From a virus: 38,558 bases of DNA. Made by a program: the position numbers and the translations under genes. The notes under the pieces were generated by a model. That model made no database searches, was not told the DNA's origin, and saw only the letters and a program-made list of their open reading frames with translations. The DNA is taken from the IMG/VR virus record IMGVR_UViG_3300019776_001125, positions 1 to 38,558 of that record. One strand, 5' to 3'. Shown here piece by piece: positions 30,907-38,558 of the stretch. Each line of letters starts with the position of its first letter. Position 1 is the stretch's first letter.

Positions 30907-33071
30907 TGCAAGAGGAACTTCATATAGATGGTTCGGGTAATGTAATCGAGTTTCTGAAGAAAATAAATTCAGAGCTCCATGCTGGCCGTAAATCAACTGA
31001 TGAGTTCCAACAGAATGCGGCTGCTAAGATGGGCAATCTTGAAAAGCAGCTCAGATCATTCAGCCTAACCAACGTACACACCCAAATTCAAAATGTAAAT
31101 CAAGGCCTTCAGGATCTTAATGGTCCGGGTCTTGATTTCAATTCCAGCCTTGCGGAATTATCAGCACTTACCGGAACCACCGGCGCTGAACTGGATGCTC
31201 TGGGAGACAAAGCACGTGCTTCTGCAAAGGAGTTTGGCGGAAACGCAGCATCTTCAATCGAAGTTTATAAAACATTACTTGGTCGTTTGGGGCCTGATAT
31301 CGCGAAGAATCAGAATGCCCTGGCGCTGATGGAGAAGAATGTCCAGACGCTATCTAAAACAATGGGTGGTGATGCCGCTGGCGCTGTTGACGCTCTAACA
31401 ACTGGTATGCTTCAGTATGGAGTGGATCTTTCAGATCCTATCACAGCTCAGAAGCAAATGGCCATGATGATGGACGTAATGGCCAACTCGGCTCAGGCAG
31501 GCGCTGCCGAGGTTCCTCAGATCTCAGCTGCTCTGAAGGTGGCAGGAGTTCAGGCGAAGCTTTCAAAGGTGTCATTCGCTGAAACAAACGCAGCTATACA
31601 GGCATTGGCTCAGGGAGGTAAAGAAGGTTCTGAAGCTGGGGTTGCACTACGTAACGTATTGGGTAAAATGGCTGGTGAGGATGTAATTCCGAAAGAAGCC
31701 GCCGACAAATTGAAAGCTCTTGGTGTAGATATGAATATCGTATCTGACACCTCTTTGCCGTTTACCGATCGACTAAGAGAGCTGAAGAAAGCTCAGGGCG
31801 ATGCTACAATCATGGCTCAGGTATTTGGTACAGAAAACGCAGCTGCTGCGAACATATTACTTTCTTCAGTTGATGCCCAGGATAAAATGACCGCCTCTAT
31901 TCAAAAGACGGGAGGCGCTCAGGCACAGGCTGAAATTGTAATGGAGAGCACTACTGAGCGCATTGCAAGAATGAAAGCTCAGATCGACGATGCTAAACTG
32001 GCGTTCTTTGAAGCAACTGGAGGCGTTACGGCTTATTTGGGGCCTATTACTGAGGTAATGGGTACACTGACTTCATTCGCGCCAATCTATAACGTTGCAC
32101 GTACTGCCATACTTTCGGTTGCAACGGCAACTGGTCGAGCGGCGTTGATGGAAAAGGCGGCCAATGTAGCGCGTATTGCCGGCAGTGTTGCTACGAAAGT
32201 TGTAACAGCTGCTACCTGGTTATGGAATGCAGCGTTGAATGCCAACCCGATTGGTTTGGTAATTGGTGCTTGTGTTGCACTTGGTGCAGCGATTTATGCA
32301 GTGAGCCGTGCATTCTCATCAAGTACAGCAGCTGAACAGGCTAACGCAGCGGTGAAGGAACGTGTCATTGACAAAACCGCAGAGGAAAGCGCCGAAGTAC
32401 ATGCGTTATTCTCACGTCTTCGTGATGCCAAAGTTGGAACCGACGAGTATAAGTCAGCACTTCAGGATCTTGATTCCAAGTATCCAGGAATGATTGAGAA
32501 ATACAATCTTCATAAAGGAGCGGTTTCTGATATCAACCGTGCAGAACAGGAATTGATTCGAACCATTGAAGCTCGTGCTGAAGCTGAGGCGAATATGGAG
32601 CTCTATAAGGAGGCGGTGAAGAATCGTAAAAAAGAACAGGCTGAAGGGCCTGGATTCTGGGATCAAGCGCTAGGAGGAGTGGCGGGAGGGAACCTGACAG
32701 CAAACTACTTGCATAAAAGCCGTGTAAATGATCAGAAAGCGCTGGAAAACGAATACCTGAAACGAGTTGTTGCAGATGAAAAAAAGAAAGCGAAATCCGG
32801 ATCTAAATCAAAAGCTCAAGATGATCTCGGTTCAAGTCCGGCATTAGCAACAACATCTCCTACTACAAAATCAAAAGGTTACTCCGGATCTTCTTCTTCA
32901 GAGACTAGTCAAGGAGCTGGAGGAGTGAAAAGCATATCCGTTCGGATTGAGCAATTGGTTGGATCAATCAACATTACAACACAAAACATTTCTGAATCAG
33001 CAGCAGAAATCCGTAAACAAGTAGCTGAAGCACTTACTGCTGGGGTGCGTGACTTTGAAGTTTCCATCTGA
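30906..33071 (+). CDS. Tail tape measure protein
   Basis: The 721-aa protein has a TP901-type core (ASSIEVYKTLLGRLGPDI, AAGAVDALTTGMLQYGVDLS, TNAAIQALAQGGKEGSEAGV ALRNVL) and a hydrophobic region at about 410-475 (ATWLWNAALNANPIGLVIGA, CVALGAAIYAVSRAF). The C-terminal domain is coiled-coil and Lys/Ser-rich. The length suggests a short contractile tail near 0.1 micrometre (0.15 nm per residue). Confidence 0.92.
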   Translation: MQEELHIDGSGNVIEFLKKINSELHAGRKSTDEFQQNAAAKMGNLEKQLRSFSLTNVHTQIQNVNQGLQDLNGPGLDFNSSLAELSALTGTTGAELDALGDKARASAKEFGGNAASSIEVYKTLLGRLGPDIAKNQNALALMEKNVQTLSKTMGGDAAGAVDALTTGMLQYGVDLSDPITAQKQMAMMMDVMANSAQAGAAEVPQISAALKVAGVQAKLSKVSFAETNAAIQALAQGGKEGSEAGVALRNVLGKMAGEDVIPKEAADKLKALGVDMNIVSDTSLPFTDRLRELKKAQGDATIMAQVFGTENAAAANILLSSVDAQDKMTASIQKTGGAQAQAEIVMESTTERIARMKAQIDDAKLAFFEATGGVTAYLGPITEVMGTLTSFAPIYNVARTAILSVATATGRAALMEKAANVARIAGSVATKVVTAATWLWNAALNANPIGLVIGACVALGAAIYAVSRAFSSSTAAEQANAAVKERVIDKTAEESAEVHALFSRLRDAKVGTDEYKSALQDLDSKYPGMIEKYNLHKGAVSDINRAEQELIRTIEARAEAEANMELYKEAVKNRKKEQAEGPGFWDQALGGVAGGNLTANYLHKSRVNDQKALENEYLKRVVADEKKKAKSGSKSKAQDDLGSSPALATTSPTTKSKGYSGSSSSETSQGAGGVKSISVRIEQLVGSINITTQNISESAAEIRKQVAEALTAGVRDFEVSI

Positions 33072-33715
33072 TGACTGAATTTGTATTACCGGAATTGATT
33101 GTGGCCAACCAAGGGATTAATTACAATCCTGCACTTTCCGTTGCAATAAACAAAGCACTTCGAACTCGTAACGAGGAAGAATACCAGGTTGCCCTGAAAG
33201 AAGCGACAAAGATCGCCATTGGATATGAACGTGTGACGTTATACGATTCGAAAAATTACGGAGAGTCTTCCTTCTTATCCGGAATGCCGTTGTTTCAACC
33301 GCTCAAACTTAACGCTCAGGAAGGTATTGAAGAGCTTGTTTTGGAATCAGCGGTTACAGAATGGGATCGCTCAAAAAACATCGTAAGCACCAACAACCAG
33401 GGGCTAGATGGTTCGGTAGACGAATTCATTAATAACGGTGACTACATGATTAACGTTGCCGGGATCTTATGTTATCCTGGTGCGCGATATCCCCTTGATC
33501 AGGTATTGCACTTTCACAAGTTCATGGATCTGAAAAAGGCTGTAAAAATTACCCATGAAGCGTTAAACGCATTGGGTATTTATGAGATAGTTATGCTTTC
33601 CCACAAGTGTAACAAGACTTCGCACATCAATTGTCAGTCCTATTCATTCACAGCGAAGCAATCGAAGCCAATCGAATTGGTTTCCCAGCAACAACCTAAT
33701 AGTGATTTGTTCTGA
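33071..33715 (+). CDS. Baseplate protein, DUF6046-like
   Basis: The 214-aa protein sits between tape measure and hub. Motifs ILCYPGARYPLDQVLHFHKF and EALNALGIYEIVMLSHKCNK match what I recall of DUF6046 proteins of Bacteroidota Mu-like phages. It occupies the place of Mu gp43. Start and stop overlap both neighbours by 1 bp. Confidence 0.7.
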   Translation: MTEFVLPELIVANQGINYNPALSVAINKALRTRNEEEYQVALKEATKIAIGYERVTLYDSKNYGESSFLSGMPLFQPLKLNAQEGIEELVLESAVTEWDRSKNIVSTNNQGLDGSVDEFINNGDYMINVAGILCYPGARYPLDQVLHFHKFMDLKKAVKITHEALNALGIYEIVMLSHKCNKTSHINCQSYSFTAKQSKPIELVSQQQPNSDLF

Positions 33716-34662
33716 TGTTCGTACTTGAGTCACATATCACCATTGGAAAATATGATTTCGATTTTGTACACGAGGTTACTACTGAGTCAACGTGGTCAAA
33801 TCAAACAGACACGGCAACTATTATGCTTCCGTCATCACTTCTCCTGGATAAAAACAAGATTAAGGACGCTATTCCAAAAGGATCTGAAGTCACCATTCGA
33901 ACAGCATATGATGGGCGTTTAAACACCATTTTTACGGGGTTTGTTTCGGGTATACTTCCAAAGGTTCCGATTGAGTTCAAGTGCGAGGATCTGATGTGGA
34001 AGTTAAAGCAACTTACAATCAATGAGAATGCGAAAAATGAATCAATGCAATCGTATCTCCAGAGAGTTATTCCAGGATACGAAATTGATTGCTTCGACAT
34101 TCATCTCAATAAATTCATTGCACATAACCTAACTGCCGCTCAAGTTCTGAATCAAATCAAAAGCGATTTCGGTTTTCCTTCATTCGTCCGGAATGGAAAG
34201 ATTGTAGTTGGCAAACAATACGATCCGGATAACAACCAGGTTCATCGTTTTGTTATTGATAACATATCCGGATGCAACGTAAAAAGTAATAATCTGGAAT
34301 TCAAGTCTAAGGATGATGTAAAACTTAAGGTAACTGCAATTTCCAACCTCCCATCCGGAGAGAAGATTGAGGTTGAACTGGGAGATAAGGATGGAGAGTC
34401 CCGGACATTGAACTTCTATGACCTGAGCGAAAAGGATTTGCGTGCAGTAGCAGAAAAGGAAATTGAACGAATGAAGTATGATGGTTACCGTGGTGATTTT
34501 ACCGCTTACGGAGAGCCATTTGTAAAACATGGAGACATTGTAGAACTGATCAATGACCAAGGTTCTGACAAGGTTGGAAGATACTGGGTTGACGGCTGCA
34601 ACATCACATTTGGTGTATCAGGATATCAACAGGTAATTAAACTGGGGCCAAGAGTATTATGA
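33715..34662 (+). CDS. Baseplate hub protein (Mu gp44 / gpD-like)
   Basis: The 315-aa protein has hub-type segments: TATIMLPSSLLLDKNKIKDA, GSEVTIRTAYDGRLNTIFTG, FKCEDLMWKLKQLTIN, LTAAQVLNQIKSDFGFPSFV, and a C-terminal FTAYGEPFVKHGDIVELIND. This is the domain order of phage late control D / T4 gp27 hubs, which connect the tube to the spike. Confidence 0.82.
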   Translation: MFVLESHITIGKYDFDFVHEVTTESTWSNQTDTATIMLPSSLLLDKNKIKDAIPKGSEVTIRTAYDGRLNTIFTGFVSGILPKVPIEFKCEDLMWKLKQLTINENAKNESMQSYLQRVIPGYEIDCFDIHLNKFIAHNLTAAQVLNQIKSDFGFPSFVRNGKIVVGKQYDPDNNQVHRFVIDNISGCNVKSNNLEFKSKDDVKLKVTAISNLPSGEKIEVELGDKDGESRTLNFYDLSEKDLRAVAEKEIERMKYDGYRGDFTAYGEPFVKHGDIVELINDQGSDKVGRYWVDGCNITFGVSGYQQVIKLGPRVL

Positions 34663-35204
34663 GTGAAATTGTAGAAACAATCCGAAAAGCTGTTGCAGGA
34701 ATGATTAAGCCTGACATATTGATTGGTCAGGTAATGTCGTTCAATGCTGACAACTATACCATCACGGTAAAGTTGAATCAGGGCCCAACTGTGGAGGATG
34801 TAACTATTCGTTCAGTTATGAATGATGCAACAACCGGGATATTTGTTGAGCCGGTAGTTGGTTCATACGTCTTATGTGGATTGACAGATGGCCGTGTTGA
34901 GAATCTTTCTGTGCTGCTCTATTCGGAAATCAAGTCCATCAAATTTATGCCTTCAGACACACTGCAACTGAAGGGAGACAATTGTGGTGGATTAGTGATC
35001 AATTCAAAAATAGTTGAGAACCTGAATCAATTGAAAACAGCCTTTGACACTTTAAAGACAGCAACGGCAGCCGGTCTTAATGCTGTTGGCGTTGGTTCTG
35101 CTGCAAATGGTCCGGGGGGAGCAGCAACGTTCAATTCCCAGACTACTGGCATCAACATAAATTTCGAGGATATGGAAAACCAAAACGTAAAGCATGGCAA
35201 CTGA
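34659..35204 (+). CDS. Baseplate spike protein (gpV / Mu gp45-like)
   Basis: The 181-aa protein has an OB-fold domain (GQVMSFNADNYTITVKLNQG, FVEPVVGSYVLCGLTDGRVE) and a C-terminal Gly/Ala-rich segment (AAGLNAVGVGSAANGPGGAA). The order hub, spike, wedge fits Mu. The spike pierces the outer membrane. Confidence 0.8.
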   Translation: MSEIVETIRKAVAGMIKPDILIGQVMSFNADNYTITVKLNQGPTVEDVTIRSVMNDATTGIFVEPVVGSYVLCGLTDGRVENLSVLLYSEIKSIKFMPSDTLQLKGDNCGGLVINSKIVENLNQLKTAFDTLKTATAAGLNAVGVGSAANGPGGAATFNSQTTGININFEDMENQNVKHGN

Positions 35205-35484
35205 TATCTTAATTCATGAACCTTTTACCAATGGTGATTTCACTGTTGGATTCAGTGATGAGCAGCACATGAAACACGTATTGTTGTCTTCACCTGGTCA
35301 CTTCAAGAATGCTCCATTGATTGGTGTAGGAATCCGTGAGCAGCTGAACGGTCCTCTAACTCCAAAATTGATTGAGGATCTGGAACGACAAATCAAATTA
35401 CATCTTGAGGCTGATGGCGCGAAGGATGTACGAGCTGTAATAGATCCGGTAACACAAAAAGTATCTATCAATGGTTCGTACTAA
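35194..35484 (+). CDS. Baseplate wedge protein (gpW/gp25, Mu gp46-like)
   Basis: The 96-aa protein has the small lysozyme-unrelated gp25/gp46 pattern: LLSSPGHFKNAPLIGVGIRE, LTPKLIEDLERQIKLHLEAD and a C-terminal strand pair. It overlaps both neighbours by 11-14 bp. Confidence 0.75.
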   Translation: MATDILIHEPFTNGDFTVGFSDEQHMKHVLLSSPGHFKNAPLIGVGIREQLNGPLTPKLIEDLERQIKLHLEADGAKDVRAVIDPVTQKVSINGSY

Positions 35485-36412
35485 ACTCCAAACCGATCAG
35501 TCTGTTTTAGATTTTTGCCTAGTTAATACTGGTGCAATAAGCTCGTTGTTCGATTTGCTCAAACTGAATGGATTGACAAGTCTTGATATCGAACCTGGTA
35601 CCGTACTGATGGTTCCGGAGGTGTTAAAGCCGGAAGTAGTTGAATTCTTTTCGCGTCGTGTCCTGGCAACTGAGCCAATCGTGATACAAACTGTTTCATC
35701 CGACGCTCCTTCCGGAACGATACAGAACTCAGACGAAAGCTTTACTCTGGAGGTGAACAGTGGCGCTGTTGTCACCTTGGATGACATTACTGTCACTTTA
35801 TCAGGCGGCTCTGAAAGTCAAACATTTCCTTCAAATGTAGACATTGATTTATCTGGTTATTATGCTTCTGGAAACCCTGTCGGTGTCTTTTATCCGGATG
35901 TTGTTCCAGGTGAGAATAGGCTGCAATGGATTAATGTTTCTTCCAATTGTGAAGTAGGTCTTGGTGTACTTGAAAAAACTTCAGGGAATAACAGTTATGA
36001 TCAATCAGGAGGATTCCTAATTCCCACAACCGGTGATTTCAAATTATTGTTTACCGTGAACTATAATTTGGCAGCGTGGTGTGGTTTGTCATTCGACCCA
36101 ATGTGGATACCTGGTGGACAATTAGAACAGGCTTTTAGTATGGTTAAAGTTGGTGGAACTGCTTTATCAATATACAGATATGCCACCTATGATGGTGTAA
36201 GTGTTGGTGCCGGATTTAATTCACCTTTTAGGATAGAACGAATTGGAACAGAACTGAGTTTATACCAGGGCGAGGAAACAACACCTTTGATAAGCTATAT
36301 AGTAGCAAATACTGGACAAATGTATTTCGCTACATCAATTTACAGCGATAACACGGAGTATCCTTCAGAAGGGTCAGGAAAAATATACGATATATCTGTT
36401 GAATTTTTATAA
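35471..36412 (+). CDS. Baseplate-associated LysM-like protein with lectin-like C-terminus
   Basis: In this 313-aa protein, residues about 6-55 (SVLDFCLVNTGAISSLFDLL, KLNGLTSLDIEPGTVLMVPE) match a LysM-like unit typical of Bacteroidota phage baseplates. The C-terminal ~200 residues are beta-rich (GVFYPDVVPGENRLQWINVS, AAWCGLSFDPMWIPGG) and could be a jelly-roll or lectin-like surface-binding domain. The DGR does not act here: no VR is present. Confidence 0.72.
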   Translation: MVRTKLQTDQSVLDFCLVNTGAISSLFDLLKLNGLTSLDIEPGTVLMVPEVLKPEVVEFFSRRVLATEPIVIQTVSSDAPSGTIQNSDESFTLEVNSGAVVTLDDITVTLSGGSESQTFPSNVDIDLSGYYASGNPVGVFYPDVVPGENRLQWINVSSNCEVGLGVLEKTSGNNSYDQSGGFLIPTTGDFKLLFTVNYNLAAWCGLSFDPMWIPGGQLEQAFSMVKVGGTALSIYRYATYDGVSVGAGFNSPFRIERIGTELSLYQGEETTPLISYIVANTGQMYFATSIYSDNTEYPSEGSGKIYDISVEFL

Positions 36413-36418
36413 AGAATT

Positions 36419-37291
36419 ATGGCACAATCAATTTTAGAGATCTACAACGAGATGGTCTCAGAGAAGAATACAATGACCACCTTGAATGGATTGCAACCGA
36501 ACATAGATTCGGGACAGACATTCCTCAATGATATTACTTCACCAGCTAAAGTAGCATGTTGGCGTACTACATTTTTCATTGCTGCAATCGTAATGCATTA
36601 CCAGCAGTTACTGTTCGATGATCTGAAAACATGGATTAACAATCGTGCAACCGAAATCACTACCGGAACGCTGCCTTGGATGGTTCGAATGACCTTGGAC
36701 TTTCAATACGGAGATTCATTAACATTCATCAACGATAAATACCAATACGCAACCGTTAATGAGGCTAATAAAATAGTGAAAGTTGCAACGGCTAATGAGG
36801 TTGGTGGAGTTGTGGTAATCAAAACAGCAAAATTCGATGTTGATGGCATTACACCTATTGAATTAGATACTGATGAGCTTGATGCGCTAAAGGTTTACTT
36901 ACAACAAATCAAATTTGCTGGAGTAAGGTTGAATGTTGTATCTCGTCCAGCTGATCTCCTAAAAGTGTCTTACAGAATTTACTTTGATCCGCTTGTTTTA
37001 AGTGATACTGGAGAGCTGCTTTCAACTCCTGGTGTTTATCCTGTGAATGATGCGATAAACAACTACTGTAAAGGCCTGCCATTCAATGGACGTTATACGA
37101 CTACAGAACTCACAGATTTAATTCAACAAGCACCTGGTGTTGTGGATCCAGTGCATCTTTCAACTGAAAGTAAATACGGTGCTTTCCCTTATGTAGCTGT
37201 AGAGGATTACTACAATCCGAATGCCGGATATCTGAAAGTAGATCCATTGTTTCCATTGTCCGACACGATAATTTACGTACCAGCGCCATGA
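36419..37291 (+). CDS. Baseplate J-like protein
   Basis: The 290-aa protein has LKVYLQQIKFAGVRLNVVSR, PADLLKVSYRIYFDPLV and VNDAINNYCKGLPFNGRYTT, followed by LTDLIQQAPGVVDPVHLS. This is the layout of the C-terminal part of baseplate J / Mu gp47 proteins, shortened at the N-terminus. It lies directly before the gp48-like gene. Confidence 0.75.
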   Translation: MAQSILEIYNEMVSEKNTMTTLNGLQPNIDSGQTFLNDITSPAKVACWRTTFFIAAIVMHYQQLLFDDLKTWINNRATEITTGTLPWMVRMTLDFQYGDSLTFINDKYQYATVNEANKIVKVATANEVGGVVVIKTAKFDVDGITPIELDTDELDALKVYLQQIKFAGVRLNVVSRPADLLKVSYRIYFDPLVLSDTGELLSTPGVYPVNDAINNYCKGLPFNGRYTTTELTDLIQQAPGVVDPVHLSTESKYGAFPYVAVEDYYNPNAGYLKVDPLFPLSDTIIYVPAP

Positions 37292-37767
37292 TAGTAATTA
37301 CCGCACTTGAGATCATCATCCAGGCTTTTCCTCCGGAGCAACGTGTGGATTGGTTCATGGATTATGTAAAGGCTGCTTGCAAGCCTTTGGAAACCCTGTT
37401 TACAGATTTTTACGCCTTCTTTGATAAAACGAAGTACGAACTAACGTTCAGTGGTCAGGTAATCTATCTGGAGCATGTTCTGAACGATCAATTTGACCCT
37501 GATGACCGAGGTATTTACATCACGGATAGTGATTTGGTTGAATCAGTGTTCATATTTCGCCAGGAAGAGAATAATGAACCTACGAACATCTTCATTGATT
37601 CGGAGGGTGAACCACCTGTTTACCTGTATATGAACCAGGAATACGATGATGATGTTGATTTTGTCGTCAATGTCCCTGCATCTGTGACATTCAACGAAAA
37701 CGAGCTAAAATATTGGGTTAACAAATATCGCATTGCACCCATGCGATGGAAAATTGAAATAGTATGA
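37288..37767 (+). CDS. Hypothetical tail protein (Mu gp48 position)
   Basis: The 159-aa protein starts IVITALEIIIQAFPPEQRVD and is acidic in the second half (YDDDVDFVVNVPA). By place between the J-like and fibre-like genes it could be a baseplate-fibre connector. No family recognised. It overlaps both neighbours by 4 bp. Confidence 0.65.
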   Translation: MIVITALEIIIQAFPPEQRVDWFMDYVKAACKPLETLFTDFYAFFDKTKYELTFSGQVIYLEHVLNDQFDPDDRGIYITDSDLVESVFIFRQEENNEPTNIFIDSEGEPPVYLYMNQEYDDDVDFVVNVPASVTFNENELKYWVNKYRIAPMRWKIEIV

Positions 37768-38558
37768 ATTTAATTAACAACAGTTATACGGGAGGTTTTC
37801 CGTTTACTCAGAATGATCTACAGTGGATCCAGTCATCTGTACTTGGAGCAATCAAAGGATTGATTTCAGCTTATAACCTTGAAGGCGACCCAGCGGTTAT
37901 ACTTACGGGCTGCGAAAGGTCTTCAGCGTTTGGCACAACAACCGTAACTGAAGGGTTTATTTTCTTTGAAGGCTGTGTTTACCCGGTTCCATCGCATAGT
38001 TATTCAGATCCAACTGGTGGAGACATTGCGTTCTGGCAGGTGGTATTGACTACTGATCCGATTGGGGATAAAGTATTCCAGGATTCGAGCACTCACTCAA
38101 CATACGAGGTTAGAGAAGTGCGTGTATCTGTTGCAGGATCATTGCCAACGGGCTGCACAAACGTTGAAGATGCTATTAACATAGGCGATCGAATCAGAGA
38201 GATTGCAGACACCAAAAGCTGGACTCTGTTCGCTTCACCGAACTCTGACGCATTCTATGGTACAGGAGCTACTCCAGATGCCGTGAAACGCCGTTATTTC
38301 AAAACACTTGATGGAATGGTTCACCTGAAGGGGGAGTACTTCTTTGAAGAAGATGATCCAACAGTTCTGACAATTGGAACTTTGCCTTTAGGATTTCGCC
38401 CACCTCATCAGATGGACTTTGTAGTATTATCTGGACTGTCTTCTCCAGTGTTCTTCAACGTACGTGTGCAAACAAATGGTGATCTTAAGATTATGAATGC
38501 TGAAGGATATCTATTGTTTAAGCTGCATTCAATTCCGCCATTTAGCGTGAAGTCGTAA
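37764..38558 (+). CDS. Tail fibre-like protein
   Basis: The 264-aa protein starts with YTGGFPFTQNDLQWIQSSVL, common at the N-terminus of tail fibre or collar proteins in Bacteroidota phages. It ends in a beta-rich domain (TLPLGFRPPHQMDFVVLSGL). It ends exactly at the window edge with a TAA. No DGR variable repeat is present. Confidence 0.7.
   Translation: MNLINNSYTGGFPFTQNDLQWIQSSVLGAIKGLISAYNLEGDPAVILTGCERSSAFGTTTVTEGFIFFEGCVYPVPSHSYSDPTGGDIAFWQVVLTTDPIGDKVFQDSSTHSTYEVREVRVSVAGSLPTGCTNVEDAINIGDRIREIADTKSWTLFASPNSDAFYGTGATPDAVKRRYFKTLDGMVHLKGEYFFEEDDPTVLTIGTLPLGFRPPHQMDFVVLSGLSSPVFFNVRVQTNGDLKIMNAEGYLLFKLHSIPPFSVKS

Larger units (their letters stand above)
5201..38558 (+). mobile_element. 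Mu-like transposable prophage, left end and most of the genome
   Basis: Gene content and order follow phage Mu: left end, repressor on the opposite strand, Ner, transposase A, ATPase B, early genes including DUF3164 and a GemA-like protein, then TerS, TerL, portal, MuF, gpG, protease, capsid, sheath, tube, tape measure and baseplate. The left boundary is inferred from the point where the host T9SS reading frame breaks. No tyrosine or serine integrase is seen. The right end, and therefore the target-site duplication, is outside the window. Departures from Mu are the minus-strand packaging block and the DGR in the early region. Confidence 0.88.

Noticed and set aside
35471-38558. DGR variable repeats in the baseplate or fibre genes
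   Set aside because: I looked for the adenine-free 5' arm of the TR (TCTTCGTCCGGTTCCGGG) and saw only a chance 8-bp match near 34185; no VR is present here.

Overview
The window joins a Bacteroidota chromosome to a Mu-like (transposable, contractile-tailed) prophage that carries a diversity-generating retroelement (DGR). Host assignment rests on an SprB-repeat surface protein with a type IX secretion (T9SS) C-terminal sorting domain, a promoter matching the Bacteroidota TTTG / TAnnTTTG pattern, and the absence of Shine-Dalgarno leaders. A Flavobacteriales-type host is likely but is an inference.

Layout. (1) 1-5200 is host DNA, all on the minus strand: aspS, a PIN-PhoH gene, and the 3' part of the T9SS gene, whose frame meets a stop at 5201-5203. 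This is where the prophage is taken to begin. (2) 5201-7149 is the left end and lysogeny control: about 0.58 kb of noncoding DNA with inverted and tandem repeats, a lipoprotein gene ending in a strong terminator, a LexA/S24-type repressor, and a promoter with two 18-bp operator-like repeats. (3) 7150-18369 is the plus-strand early region: Ner-like regulator, DDE transposase (MuA), ATPase (MuB), RecA/RadA-like ATPase, DUF3164, a DnaA domain IV-like protein, the DGR (two target genes, template, reverse transcriptase), then small accessory genes including a GemA/gp16-like protein. A strong terminator at 18436-18469 closes it. (4) 18471-24490 is a minus-strand packaging/head block: TerS, TerL, gp36-like, portal, MuF, gpG and a tail-terminator-like protein. 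(5) 24659-38558 is the plus-strand morphogenesis block: ClpP-type prohead protease, major capsid, amidase, coiled-coil membrane protein, sheath, tube, tail chaperones, tape measure, baseplate and a fibre-like protein. The right phage end lies outside the window.

Main results. The DGR is clear at base level: a 71-bp template has two 71-bp variable repeats in adjacent paralogous genes, each differing from it at 13 of 16 adenines and at none of the 55 other positions. The targets are small early-region proteins, not tail fibres. Two -1 programmed ribosomal frameshifts are predicted. One, at the portal/MuF junction, combines a perfect U UUU UUC heptamer, a 5-nt spacer and an 8-bp GC-rich hairpin, and would make a portal-MuF fusion of about 838 residues; the MuF frame has no ATG start. 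The other, in the tail assembly chaperone, combines A AAG, a 6-nt spacer and a 16-bp stem, and gives access to a start-less 74-codon extension that ends overlapping the tape-measure start codon.
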